A model generated the notes under the pieces. It saw only the letters and a list, made by a program, of their open reading frames with translations, was not told the DNA's origin and searched no databases. From contig DHNY01000003.1 of assembly GCA_002409625.1 (NCBI GenBank), positions 130,703 to 194,702 of the forward strand: a stretch of DNA of 64,000 bases, in the 5' to 3' direction. Positions 1 through 8,531 of this stretch are shown here, piece after piece. Positions within the stretch are counted from its first letter, which is position 1. Each line of letters starts with the position of its first letter. The DNA comes from Anaerolineaceae bacterium UBA5404 (GTDB lineage: Bacteria; Chloroflexota; Anaerolineae; Anaerolineales; Anaerolineaceae). The position numbers and the translations under genes were made by a program.

Positions 1-819
1 TTTGAGACCTGGATCGGTGGCGGCTCTAATCGTTTTGCCGCGCTGTATTATGGCACCGATAGCGATTATGTTTGGCCTATCCGCTCCATTCGCATCGTTG
101 ATCCCGAAATTGCCACGCTTTATAACGCGGTGATTGCTTTTTCAGGCGGTGACCCGGTAAAAGTGATGCCCAAGATTTGGCGGATTATGGGCAATCGATT
201 GTTTCCTGAGGGCACGTGCCCGGGCATTTGTGACCGGGGTAGTTATGATGTAACCCGACTTTACGCAAACACTGCAGCGATTACAGACTACTTTAAACGT
301 AATGCCATTGACCCAGGAACACGACCGAATCTGGACGGCATGAAATTTAGCGAAGCTATTCCTTCAGGTGGCAGAGCAGCCAGCAAGCTGGAGTTCTATT
401 TCAATTACTATAATAAAAGTGATTGGGTCTTTGATCAGGACAGCGGCAAGTATTTACGCTGGATTGAAGATGGAACGAGCTATGAAATGATTCCTTTGAC
501 GGATAAGAACACCGAAAAACAGCTAGAGTTTTCGAATGTCATCATGCTTTTTGTAAACCATGTTGAAATTGAAACGCAGCTGATTGACATCAAGGTTTGG
601 GGTAATACGGCTGGTCAAAGAGCAGTGATCTTTAGAGACGGACAAGCCTTTGAAGCAACCTGGAAAACCAGCGACAATGAAACGCCTATGGCGTTTTTCG
701 ACAAGGATGGCAATCCCTTCCCATTGAAACCAGGAAACACCTGGGTCGCGCTAACTGGTTTAAGTTCGCCAGAGAGTATTGATGGAACGGTGTGGCATTA
801 TGATTTTCAGATGCCATAA
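1..819 (+). CDS. DUF3048 (YerB-like) domain protein, C-terminal part
   Basis: The frame is open from the first base, so the gene begins outside the window; 272 codons plus stop are visible. The text resembles the DUF3048/YerB family: an early stretch with GGGSNRFAALYY, a 'PIRSIR' segment like the family's 'GPVRSAR', and then 'AFSGGDP'. Proteins of this family are usually exported or lipid-anchored cell-envelope proteins of unknown function; no anchor can be seen because the N-terminus is missing. It ends six bases before the phosphoesterase gene, so the two are probably co-transcribed. An ATG-like start inside the window (near 130) would cut the domain and is not believed. Confidence 0.7.
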   Translation, partial: FETWIGGGSNRFAALYYGTDSDYVWPIRSIRIVDPEIATLYNAVIAFSGGDPVKVMPKIWRIMGNRLFPEGTCPGICDRGSYDVTRLYANTAAITDYFKRNAIDPGTRPNLDGMKFSEAIPSGGRAASKLEFYFNYYNKSDWVFDQDSGKYLRWIEDGTSYEMIPLTDKNTEKQLEFSNVIMLFVNHVEIETQLIDIKVWGNTAGQRAVIFRDGQAFEATWKTSDNETPMAFFDKDGNPFPLKPGNTWVALTGLSSPESIDGTVWHYDFQMP

Positions 820-825
820 AGCTTT

Positions 826-1551
826 ATGCGAGTTTTGATCCTTTCTGATATCCATTCAAACTTAACCGCCTTCGAGGCGGTTTTAAGTGATGCAGGGCAT
901 TTTGAAAAGACCATTTGCCTGGGTGATGTGGTGGGTTATGGACCTGACCCAGAGGAGTGTGTGCGGCTTTTGCTTGGTCTGCCCAACCTTGTCTGTATCA
1001 TGGGTAATCATGACGCGGCAGTGCTCAATGTGATTAGTACAGGACACTTCAATCCTGAAGCCCGCAAAGCCTTGCATCAACAAAAGAATTTGATGTCTGA
1101 TGAGGCACTTGAGTTTCTTGCTTCTTTGCCAGAAAAGTTGACGTTTGGTGATCTCACGCTCGCGCATGGCAGTCCACGTGATCCCATTTGGGAGTATGTG
1201 GACAAGGGACGTATCGCCTGGGAGGTTTTTGAGTATTTTGAAACCCAAGGCACTTTGGTAGGGCACACCCACACACCTTGCATTTTTATTGAGTCGGAAG
1301 ACTTTAAAATGCGCCTGTTGAAGCCTAAATCAGGTGATCGTTGGATTCCAAAGGAACGGTTTATTCTTAATCCTGGGTCGGTAGGGCAACCGCGTGACCA
1401 TGATCCGCGGGCATCTTATGTGATATGGGATACAGAAGAAAACAGCTTTTTGTTCAAGCGTGTGCATTATAATATCTCTGAAGTCGCCAATCGCATTCAG
1501 CAACGTGGGATTCCATCCCTTCAAGCCAAGCGTTTGAGTCTGGGCAGATAA
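826..1551 (+). CDS. Metallophosphoesterase, YfcE/MJ0936 type
   Basis: A 241-residue calcineurin-like phosphoesterase. All the metal-binding motifs are visible in order: DIHSN near residue 8, GDVVGYGPDP near 33, GNHD near 60, an AHGSP motif near 113, GHTHTP near 146 and NPGSVGQPRD near 182. These are the five signature blocks of the class that hydrolyses phosphodiesters or phosphomonoesters with two metal ions; the natural substrate cannot be told from sequence. It is cytoplasmic with no signal peptide. It follows the DUF3048 gene by six bases and has no convincing Shine-Dalgarno, which fits translational coupling. Confidence 0.85.
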   Translation: MRVLILSDIHSNLTAFEAVLSDAGHFEKTICLGDVVGYGPDPEECVRLLLGLPNLVCIMGNHDAAVLNVISTGHFNPEARKALHQQKNLMSDEALEFLASLPEKLTFGDLTLAHGSPRDPIWEYVDKGRIAWEVFEYFETQGTLVGHTHTPCIFIESEDFKMRLLKPKSGDRWIPKERFILNPGSVGQPRDHDPRASYVIWDTEENSFLFKRVHYNISEVANRIQQRGIPSLQAKRLSLGR

Positions 1552-1618
1552 AGGGAACTTTTCTGTTATTTATTCGTTATTAAGCCAAGATCAGAACTTT
1601 GAAATTAAGGAGCAGGAA

Positions 1619-2593
1619 ATGAAAAGGAAATTACTTGTTTTTAGTATTGTTGCCCTCTTACTATTAGGGGCTTGTTCAGCAAATAAACCTTCTAACACGC
1701 CGATGGACGTATATGCGCCTGGTACGGGATATTTTAGTGAGTCGGATGTTGAAGCGCCAATGGATTTCTCTCGAAATGAAGATAACCCTGAATCGCCAGC
1801 GCCAGATCCAGATTCCCCGACGACTCAGGAAAGGTTGGTCATTAAAACGGCTGATATGCGTGTTTCGGTTGCCGACCCCGAAAGCGCGATGCATTCCGTT
1901 GCCCAATTAGCCAACCGATTAGGTGGTTTTGTGGTAAGCTCGCAAGCCAGTAGCGCCACCAGTTCGAGTGGTGGATACAAAAGTGCGTCGATTTCAATTC
2001 GCATTCCCACTGAGAAATTAGAAGAAGCCATGCAAGCGATTCGCGAGCTGGCTGCCAGTGGCAAAGATGGCGTTTTATCTGAATATGTGTCTGGTCAGGA
2101 TGTCACCTCCGATTATGTAGACTCACAATCCCGACTTCGCAACCTTGAAGCTGCTGAGGAACAACTCATGGCGCTGATGGAAAACACCACCGATCTGGAG
2201 CAAACCATGGCAGTTTTCCGTGAATTGACCCGCACCCGCGAACAAATTGAAGTTTTACAAGGACATATCAAGTATTTGAAGGAATCAGCTTCCATGTCGA
2301 TGATCTCGACTCAGTTTGTTGCGGAAGCATCACTGAAACCAATCCAAATTGCTGGATGGAAGCCCCAGGGCACTGCCCGCGAAGCTTTGCAGACCTTGAT
2401 TAACATTGGGCAAGGTATTGTGGACTTCCTCATTCGCTTTGGCATCGTTTGTCTGCCCTTCTTAATTCCCTTGGGCATTGGTATTTTCTTCCTGGTAAAA
2501 GCCCTCAAAAAGCGCAAAGCCAAGAAACAAGCCGCCTTAGCCAATTATTACGCTCAAGTGCCAAAACCTCAGGAAGAGCAGCCTAAACAATAG
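1619..2593 (+). CDS. DUF4349 lipoprotein
   Basis: A 324-residue predicted lipoprotein. The N-terminus is a short lipoprotein signal with lipobox LLGAC, placing the lipidated cysteine at residue 19, followed by a low-complexity Pro/Ser/Asp-rich linker. The middle (about 70-235) matches the DUF4349 pattern: 'RLVIKTADMRVSVADPE', GGFV, a 'SISIRIP' strand and a long helical stretch starting near 'SRLRNLEAAEEQL' likely to form a coiled coil. A transmembrane helix (about 265-292) and a basic tail follow. The start is supported by a good AAGGAG site seven bases upstream. Function is unknown; the domain occurs in envelope proteins. A strong terminator follows directly. Confidence 0.85.
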   Translation: MKRKLLVFSIVALLLLGACSANKPSNTPMDVYAPGTGYFSESDVEAPMDFSRNEDNPESPAPDPDSPTTQERLVIKTADMRVSVADPESAMHSVAQLANRLGGFVVSSQASSATSSSGGYKSASISIRIPTEKLEEAMQAIRELAASGKDGVLSEYVSGQDVTSDYVDSQSRLRNLEAAEEQLMALMENTTDLEQTMAVFRELTRTREQIEVLQGHIKYLKESASMSMISTQFVAEASLKPIQIAGWKPQGTAREALQTLINIGQGIVDFLIRFGIVCLPFLIPLGIGIFFLVKALKKRKAKKQAALANYYAQVPKPQEEQPKQ

Positions 2594-2612
2594 TTTCTTT
2601 TTAGAGCACTCT

Positions 2613-2639
2613 AAAAGTCACGCTAGATGCGTGACTTTT
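2613..2639. terminator. Bidirectional hairpin terminator
   Basis: A perfect 11-bp stem (2613-2623 with 2629-2639) with a 5-base loop. The stem begins with AAAA and ends with TTTT, so both strands have a U tract after a G/C stem. It lies between the convergent DUF4349 gene and tsaC and can stop both. Confidence 0.85.
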
Positions 2640-2643
2640 GGTT

Positions 2644-3288
2644 TTAATAACTTAAAGGGCTTTCGTTGCCTTTAAGGATGTCCTTAATAGTTTCTGAAGG
2701 GATTGCACCTTCGCGTAAGACAGTCGCAGTACTTTGGGTGCAGTCCACAATTGTGCTGGGTTTGGTTTCCAAAAGGACACCGCCATTGATGAGTAGTTGG
2801 ATATGCTCGCCCAATTCTTGAATGATTTCTTTTGGGTCGGCATGGTTTTCATGGTCAGAAATGTTTGCGCTGGTTACAGCCAAGGGTCCGGTTTTACCCA
2901 GTAACTCGAGCGCAAAAGGGTGGTTGGGCATACGCACTGCGATGCCCTCAAAAGGACTAAGTAAGTTTGGTAAACCGGGTTTTTTAGGCAGAATAAGGGT
3001 CAATTTTCCTGGCCAAAGGGCATCCATGAGGATGCGCGCGCATTTGGGGATGCTCTGCACAAAATCATCGAGCTGGTTAAAGGCTCCGATGAGCAGCGGA
3101 ATAGCTTTAGCCTGGCTACGATGCTTGGCAGTATAAATCTTTGCCAGAGCTATTTCCGAATGAGGTAAGCAAGCAAGCCCATAGAGCGTGTCCGTTGGGA
3201 AGACGATTAGCTCTTCCTTTTCCAAAATGGACCTGGCTTGAGTGAGGGCGTTTGGTGCTTCGCCCTTTAGGATGGTAGGTGATTTCAT
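2644..3288 (-). CDS. tsaC: L-threonylcarbamoyladenylate synthase (Sua5/YrdC/TsaC family)
   Basis: 214 residues, the short form containing only the YrdC domain. It makes threonylcarbamoyl-AMP from threonine, bicarbonate and ATP, the first step of t6A37 modification of ANN-decoding tRNAs. Family marks visible are 'FPTDTLYGLAC' near residue 31, a 'KHRSQAKAIPLL' segment corresponding to the K-R-P loop, 'WPGKLTLIL' near 92, 'VRMPNHP' near 117 and 'VTSANIS' near 138. The ATG overlaps the prmC stop by four bases (ATGA), so it is translationally coupled and is the third gene of prfA-prmC-tsaC. This clustering is widespread in bacteria. Confidence 0.92.
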   Translation of the reverse strand: MKSPTILKGEAPNALTQARSILEKEELIVFPTDTLYGLACLPHSEIALAKIYTAKHRSQAKAIPLLIGAFNQLDDFVQSIPKCARILMDALWPGKLTLILPKKPGLPNLLSPFEGIAVRMPNHPFALELLGKTGPLAVTSANISDHENHADPKEIIQELGEHIQLLINGGVLLETKPSTIVDCTQSTATVLREGAIPSETIKDILKGNESPLSY

Positions 3289-4133
3289 GCCGGCACCTCG
3301 ATGCGGATGAGGCGGTTCTTGCCTGCCAAATCCCTGAGCAAGGCGATGCTTGCCTGAGGATAAGCCTGCTTGGCTGCTTCCAGAGCTTTTTCTCCGGTGC
3401 TTTCTTCAATTTCAAGCAAGATTAAACCCGGCGCCTTTAGCACCTTTTGGGATTGGCTGAGCAAATCGCGAATGAGTTTTAAACCATCTTCGCCACCATC
3501 CAGCGCTAAAGCTGGTTCCCACTCTGTAACCGCTAAAGTTTGCAAGGTCTGGCTGGGGATGTAGGGTAAATTAGCGCAGATTAAGGAAGTTTGCCCGTTG
3601 AATTGGCTCAAAAGGTTTGAATGAACCAAATCCAGGCAATGGCTCACTTGATGGCTTTTTGCGTTTTCACTGGCGATTTTTAAGGTTTCGTTGGATATGT
3701 CCAAGGCGGTTATTTTGATGCTCTCATTGTTTTTTAACAAGCTAATAGCGATGCAGCCAGAGCCTGTGCCGACATCCAAGGCGGTTTGTGCTTCGGGGTT
3801 TTTGCTAAGCCAGCTCAAAGCTTCTTCTACCAAAAGTTCTGTTTCTGGTCGGGGGATAAGTACCGCCGGGCTCACTTTGAAGTCCAAGCCATAAAAACTT
3901 TGTGTACCGGTGAGATAAGGCAGCGGCTCACCATCACTCAAACGGCTTACAAGCCCTAAAAAGACCTCTTTTTGGCATTCGTCCAGTGTGTTTTCAGGAT
4001 GAGCCAAAAGCCAGGTTTTGGGCATATTAAGCACATGCGCCATCAAAATGAGGGCGCTTGTGTTTGGGTTTTCTATGTGTTTTAGGCGGGCTTCTGCTTG
4101 CTTGAGGCAGTCGCGGATGCTTAATTTAGCCAT
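3285..4133 (-). CDS. prmC: Release factor glutamine methyltransferase (PrmC/HemK)
   Basis: 282 residues with the start placed at 4133 (MAKLSIRDCL), because a longer reading would run 70 residues back into prfA with no similarity to anything. PrmC methylates the Gln of the GGQ motif of release factors. The N-terminal helical domain (1-95) is followed by a Rossmann methyltransferase: 'LDVGTGSGCIAISLL' motif I near 120 and the catalytic NLPY (ANLPYIPS) near 188, the N-[LP]-P-Y signature. The start overlaps the end of prfA, its own substrate's gene, by eight bases. Confidence 0.93.
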   Translation of the reverse strand: MAKLSIRDCLKQAEARLKHIENPNTSALILMAHVLNMPKTWLLAHPENTLDECQKEVFLGLVSRLSDGEPLPYLTGTQSFYGLDFKVSPAVLIPRPETELLVEEALSWLSKNPEAQTALDVGTGSGCIAISLLKNNESIKITALDISNETLKIASENAKSHQVSHCLDLVHSNLLSQFNGQTSLICANLPYIPSQTLQTLAVTEWEPALALDGGEDGLKLIRDLLSQSQKVLKAPGLILLEIEESTGEKALEAAKQAYPQASIALLRDLAGKNRLIRIEVPA

Positions 4134-5196
4134 GCGCTTCAAATCTTGCCAGCCGTTCGGCTTCTTCAACCTGTTGCAATTCCTGGATGAAATCGTCCAA
4201 ATCATAGCCATCCATAACGGCTTGTATGTTGAAAGAGCTTTGGTTGATGCGATGATCGGTGACGCGAGATTGGGGATAGTTGTAAGTGCGGATTTTTTCA
4301 CTGCGTTCACCGGTACCAATTTGTGATCTTCGCGCGGCATCAAGCTCTGATTGGCGTTTTTGTTCTTCCAATTCGTAAAGTCTGGCTTTAAGCACGCTCA
4401 TCGCGCGTGTTTTGTTCTGCAATTGGGATCGTTCGTCCTGGCAAGCAACTACTATACCGCTCGGTATATGATGAATACGGACGGCGGTCATGTTCTTTTG
4501 CACGTTTTGACCACCCGCGCCTGCCGATTTATAAACGTCAATTTCAATATCCGAATCGGGTATTTCAATTTCAAAGTCATCAACTTCAGCCAGCACCGCA
4601 ACGGTTACGGTGGAGGTGTGGATACGCCCTTGCGATTCAGTTTCGGGCACGCGTTGTACACGGTGTACGCCTGATTCAAATTTTAGGCGAGAAAAAGCGC
4701 CTCTGCCTTTTACAGTAAAAGTCACTTCTTTGTAACCACCAATGCCAGTTTCGTTGGAAGAAATGACTTCAGTTTTATAGCCGTGGATATCTGCATATTT
4801 CAGGTACATGCGCAAGAGGTCGGCAACAAAAAGACCAGCTTCATCGCCACCTGTACCAGCGCGGATTTCAACAATGACGTTGCGATTGTCACGCGGGTCC
4901 TTGGGCACCAGCATGCTACGAAGTTTTTCTTCCATTTCGTCGCGGTGTGAGGTCAATTCATCAAGTTCCATTTTGGCAAGTTCGAGCATCTCGCCATCAG
5001 AGAGTTCAATTAAGTCCTTGGTTTCATCAATTTTTGCCAAAGTGTCGATGTAATCCTTGGCAGCCACGGCGATATCTTCAAGATCAGCACGTTCTTTTGA
5101 GAGTTCAACAGCAAGTTGGTAATCCTCGCCAACTTTGGTTAAACGGTCTTCAAGATCGTTATAGTGTTCAAGTATTGCGTTTAATTTTTCTAACAT
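4126..5196 (-). CDS. prfA: Peptide chain release factor 1
   Basis: 356 residues, normal for RF1. It recognises UAA/UAG stop codons and triggers peptide release. The anticodon-like tripeptide is PET (184-186; RF1 has P-x-T, RF2 has SPF) and the catalytic GGQ is at 228-230 in KSAGAGGQNVQ. The N-terminal coiled domain (1-100) and 'GTGGDEAGLFVADLLRMY' are standard. A Shine-Dalgarno-like AAAGG lies about ten bases upstream. It is the first gene of prfA-prmC-tsaC, driven by the extended -10 promoter just upstream. Confidence 0.97.
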   Translation of the reverse strand: MLEKLNAILEHYNDLEDRLTKVGEDYQLAVELSKERADLEDIAVAAKDYIDTLAKIDETKDLIELSDGEMLELAKMELDELTSHRDEMEEKLRSMLVPKDPRDNRNVIVEIRAGTGGDEAGLFVADLLRMYLKYADIHGYKTEVISSNETGIGGYKEVTFTVKGRGAFSRLKFESGVHRVQRVPETESQGRIHTSTVTVAVLAEVDDFEIEIPDSDIEIDVYKSAGAGGQNVQKNMTAVRIHHIPSGIVVACQDERSQLQNKTRAMSVLKARLYELEEQKRQSELDAARRSQIGTGERSEKIRTYNYPQSRVTDHRINQSSFNIQAVMDGYDLDDFIQELQQVEEAERLARFEAHG

Positions 5197-5223
5197 GTCT
5201 AAACCTTTTCAAAATTCAGCCCG

Positions 5224-5232
5224 ATTATACCA
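5224..5232 (-). promoter_or_regulatory. Extended -10 promoter for prfA operon
   Basis: On the minus strand TGGTATAAT, a perfect TGnTATAAT extended -10. The start site would fall near 5217, giving a leader of about 20 bases with an AAAGG site before the prfA ATG. No good -35 is seen, as is usual for extended -10 promoters. Confidence 0.7.
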
Positions 5233-5283
5233 TTTTGAGGCTTGTAATACTATGTGCATGTCGTATTTTTTGGCTATTCCGGG

Positions 5284-5289
5284 TATAAT
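5284..5289 (+). promoter_or_regulatory. -10 element for histidine phosphatase gene
   Basis: A consensus TATAAT 22 bases before the ATG at 5312, within the divergent prfA/phosphatase spacer. The -35 region is weak. Confidence 0.5.
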
Positions 5290-5311
5290 CAGCCCTCGGA
5301 GAAAGTTTAGG

Positions 5312-6061
5312 ATGCAACTATATTTTGTAAGACATGCTCAATCAACAAATAACGCCCGCTGGGAAAGTGGTGAGTTTACCGATAATCCCCGCGTCTCAGA
5401 CCCGCCATTAACGGTGAAAGGTTTTATGCAGTCACAACTGGTTGCGGAAGAATTGAGCAAAAATAACCCTGATGTGAAAACACACTTTTTAGACCAACAA
5501 AACCGGCGCGAATATGGCATAACCCATGTTTATTGCAGTTTGATGGAACGTGCCTTGCAAACAGGCAGTATTATCGCCCAACATTTGGGCGTGCCCATAA
5601 CCGCTATTGCGGATTGCCATGAAGTTGGCGGTATTTATCTTGAACGATTGGTGGGCAATGAACCGGTTATCAGCATGGAGCATGGCATCACGGCCCAGTA
5701 TCTTCAATCCACCTATCCCTTTGTTCGCTTGGAGCAACCCATTGGTGATAAAGGTTGGTGGGTTGGTGGCAAAGAAGACCGCGATCAAGTGGCAATCAGG
5801 GCTAATCGGGTGATTGATTTTATTCGTCATCGCCACGGCGATACGCATGATCGGGTGGTTATCATTACCCACGGTGGTTTCTTCAACTATTTGTTTAGGG
5901 CATTGTGTCGTTGTGAGACGCAATTAGCCCCGGATCATCGATTTCCTTATCGCTTTATGTACAACAACTGTGGAATCAGTCGTTTTGACATGCCTGACGA
6001 GATGGCACAGTTCATTTATCACAACAAAACCGATTTCTTACCTGATGATTTAATTACCTAA
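5312..6061 (+). CDS. Histidine phosphatase (phosphoglycerate-mutase-like) family protein
   Basis: 249 residues when started at the ATG at 5312, which opens directly with the catalytic block LYFVRHAQST (catalytic His about residue 7) and is preceded by a GGAGAAAG site. An upstream ATG would overlap the divergent prfA and add 39 unrelated residues. Other family marks: 'PPLTVKGFMQSQLVAEEL', 'YCSLMERALQTGSII' and the second histidine in 'VVIITHGGFFNYL' near 188. The branch acts on phosphate esters by a phospho-histidine intermediate; the substrate is not evident. It is a stand-alone gene divergent from prfA. Confidence 0.85.
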   Translation: MQLYFVRHAQSTNNARWESGEFTDNPRVSDPPLTVKGFMQSQLVAEELSKNNPDVKTHFLDQQNRREYGITHVYCSLMERALQTGSIIAQHLGVPITAIADCHEVGGIYLERLVGNEPVISMEHGITAQYLQSTYPFVRLEQPIGDKGWWVGGKEDRDQVAIRANRVIDFIRHRHGDTHDRVVIITHGGFFNYLFRALCRCETQLAPDHRFPYRFMYNNCGISRFDMPDEMAQFIYHNKTDFLPDDLIT

Positions 6062-6150
6062 ACAAACTGTTTAGTGACTTAAATGAAATACTTGGTAAAA
6101 TTGCGGTAGGCTATGATCTTCGCCGAAATCAGACATAGCCACAGGAAAAC

Positions 6151-7488
6151 ATGCCAATTTTTGTAAATATCATTCTCGTTTTTCTTCTGTTTGTCTTAAA
6201 CGCTGTTTTTGCCATGTACGAAATCGCCATGGTTTCTTCGCGCAAAAGCCGTTTAGAGCAACGCGTTGCAGAAGGTAAAAAGGGCGCTGGATATGCCCTT
6301 GAGATGCTCAAAGACCCCAATCAGGAATATCTTTCTGCGATTCAAATCATGATCACAATGATTGACACCTTGGCTGGTGCCATTGGAGGTGCGGCTATTG
6401 CAGGACCCTTTGCGGTCATTTTGAAACAAATCAAGTGGTTGGCACCGGTTGCAGACACATTAGCACTTCTTATTGTGGTTATTCTGATCACATACTTTTC
6501 GATTGTGCTGGGTGAGCTCATTCCAAAAAGAATTGCGGTGAGCAAACCTGAAAATGTGGTTACAAAACTTTCGCCTTTGATTTATGGTTTAACGCGATTA
6601 TTCCGCCCATTAACCCGCTTGTTGAGTGGTTCAACCAATCTTGGCATACGGGTTTTGCGTATTGATTTGACAACAGAACCCTCCATCACTGAAGAGGATG
6701 TCAAAGGTTTTATCGAAGAAGGGCGTCAAACGGGCGTCTTTGACCAAGCCGAGCAGGAAATGGTGGATGGCGTTTTTCGTTTGTCAGAGCGCCGTATTGA
6801 CGCTTTAATGACCCCGCATACCGAATTGGATTGGATCAACCTTGAAGATGAGCGCGAAGAAATTTTGCACGATATTAAAGCCAGCCCATATTCCCGGATG
6901 CCAGTGGCAGAAGGTGATCTGGACCGCACCATTGGCATGTTGCATGTAAAGGATTTGGTTGGCGTTGACATTTATGCGCCCGATTTTGATGTAAAAAATC
7001 ACCTGCGTGAAGCGCTTTTCTTACCGGGTAATATGCAAGCCGTGAAAGCCTTTGACACTTTTCGTGAAAAGGCGGTCCACCAGGCATTGGTTATGGATGA
7101 ATTTGGTGGGGTGTTGGGCTTGGTCTCGCTTTATGACGTGCTTGAATCCATTGTAGGCGCGATTCCCTTAAACGAATTTGACCTCGATCAAGAGGTTGTT
7201 TTGCGACCGGACGGTTCCTGGTCTTTTGATGGGCTTTTGCCGATTGACGTGCTGAAAGATTTACTCAAGGTTGAAGCTTTCCCTGAAGAAGACACGGCAG
7301 ATTTCCAAACTTTGAGTGGTTTTATCATGAACCAATTGGGTCGTATTCCCAAAGTTGGGCAGAGCTTTATCTGGGAGCAATTTTCATTTGAAGTTTTGGA
7401 TATGGATGGCTTTAGGGTAGACCGGGTATTGGTGACCGATTTATCCAAACAAACAGGGGAAACAGCAGTTACACACGACGTGAACTAA
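6151..7488 (+). CDS. DUF21/CBS-pair/CorC_HlyC membrane protein (hemolysin-C/CNNM-like)
   Basis: 445 residues. Order of domains: DUF21 (CNNM) transmembrane domain about 1-195 with four hydrophobic helices and 'LGELIPKRIAVSKPE', two CBS domains about 205-335, and a C-terminal CorC_HlyC transporter-associated domain about 345-430 ('VVLRPDGSWSFDGLLPIDVL', 'TLSGFIMNQLGRIP'). Proteins of this type are implicated in Mg2+/Co2+ efflux or resistance; the old name hemolysin is not a good guide. The ATG is preceded by an AGGAAA site. It is probably monocistronic, ending at a hairpin terminator. Confidence 0.9.
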   Translation: MPIFVNIILVFLLFVLNAVFAMYEIAMVSSRKSRLEQRVAEGKKGAGYALEMLKDPNQEYLSAIQIMITMIDTLAGAIGGAAIAGPFAVILKQIKWLAPVADTLALLIVVILITYFSIVLGELIPKRIAVSKPENVVTKLSPLIYGLTRLFRPLTRLLSGSTNLGIRVLRIDLTTEPSITEEDVKGFIEEGRQTGVFDQAEQEMVDGVFRLSERRIDALMTPHTELDWINLEDEREEILHDIKASPYSRMPVAEGDLDRTIGMLHVKDLVGVDIYAPDFDVKNHLREALFLPGNMQAVKAFDTFREKAVHQALVMDEFGGVLGLVSLYDVLESIVGAIPLNEFDLDQEVVLRPDGSWSFDGLLPIDVLKDLLKVEAFPEEDTADFQTLSGFIMNQLGRIPKVGQSFIWEQFSFEVLDMDGFRVDRVLVTDLSKQTGETAVTHDVN

Positions 7489-7511
7489 GCCTTTATCGAA
7501 GTGCAAACAAT

Positions 7512-7541
7512 GCGTGGGGCAAATTGTACCCTGCGCTTTTT
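7512..7541 (+). terminator. Hairpin terminator after the DUF21/CBS gene
   Basis: An 8-bp stem with two wobble pairs (7512-7519 with 7529-7536), a 9-base loop, then TTTTTCTTT. It lies between two convergent genes. Confidence 0.6.
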
Positions 7542-7619
7542 CTTTAAGGTGGGCTTTCTTAGTGATAATGGCGGCTATGTTTCTATGACAAAAGCTGTGC
7601 GGTTTGATGCGGCGTATTG

Positions 7620-8531
7620 CTATCCGTTTGTTCTTGCAGACCAACGACTGAAGCTGGCACGCGGGAGGGTCTTTCCGGAGCTTTTCTCAAGCGAGGCTAT
7701 CTGACCGCTTTGGATGACTTCGGTCTGTGGCGGCTTGTTGGTCAAGGCTCTGGCGATTTCATGGCAAGTGTTAGGATGGATGCAAGTTGGAGCGGTGACG
7801 AGCAGGCACTGCAGACATGGATCCAGGATGGCATTAATCGCTTCCAAAAGCTCTGGTAATTGCTTTAAGAAGTCTTTGTAAGCCGATTCGTTTTCAGTTT
7901 CAAATCGAGGAAAATGAAACACGAGCGCGTTGTAAAGCTTTTCCCGGCGGGCTTCACGTTTGATGAACTTGAGCGGGTCTTCCTGAATATAGCGAATCGG
8001 GGCATCTTTCATATTGCTGAGTTTTTGGTTTGCCATTGCCCAGCCGATGCCATGTTTTGAGCTGTCCACATGGGTTGCTTCGGCGCCGGACTGCGTGGCT
8101 ACCAGGTTGATTGCGCCGGTATATGCCCAAAGGTTTAGCAGTTTGACAGGCTTTTGCGCGCTTTCGATCTGTTTTTGCAGCCACAGCCATTGATTGATTT
8201 CTTCAGGGAAGATGCCAGTATGTTGTGAGGCACCTAATTGAGTTTGTAAGCGAATTTTGTCCCATCGCAAATGCCAGGACTTTTGGGCATTATCCTCAGT
8301 GAGCCATTGACCGCCAAAATCATGCACATCGGCATGAAAACGGGCATGCGCTTGCTTCCAAAGTTCTGGAGCGGATTTTGCCCAAAATGCTTGTGGATAA
8401 GGACGGCTAAGCAGCTTTTTGCCAAAGCGTTCAAGTATTTTGCCGTCACCGGAATCCAAAAGGTCATACTCTTGCCAGTTTTGGGCAAGTTCAAAGCTAA
8501 AAGGATGGGTGTTATTCATAAGCAAACTCAT
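7620..8531 (-). CDS. SAM-dependent methyltransferase, RlmI-like (Methyltrans_SAM family)
   Basis: 303 residues. The opening 'DYDLLDSGDGKILERFG' type segment and 'SRPYPQAFW' are typical of the RlmI-like family that otherwise methylates rRNA cytosine C5. Motif I is 'LLNLWAYTGAINLVATQSGA' near 136-155 and an acidic 'HVDSSKHGIGWAMAN' follows. The expected DPP-type motif after the fourth strand reads 'LVFHFPRFETEN' instead, so the enzyme may act on something else. The start overlaps the stop of the upstream UbiA-like gene by four bases (ATGA), which fixes the start at 8531 rather than the Met four residues later. Confidence 0.75.
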   Translation of the reverse strand: MSLLMNNTHPFSFELAQNWQEYDLLDSGDGKILERFGKKLLSRPYPQAFWAKSAPELWKQAHARFHADVHDFGGQWLTEDNAQKSWHLRWDKIRLQTQLGASQHTGIFPEEINQWLWLQKQIESAQKPVKLLNLWAYTGAINLVATQSGAEATHVDSSKHGIGWAMANQKLSNMKDAPIRYIQEDPLKFIKREARREKLYNALVFHFPRFETENESAYKDFLKQLPELLEAINAILDPCLQCLLVTAPTCIHPNTCHEIARALTNKPPQTEVIQSGQIASLEKSSGKTLPRASFSRWSARTNG

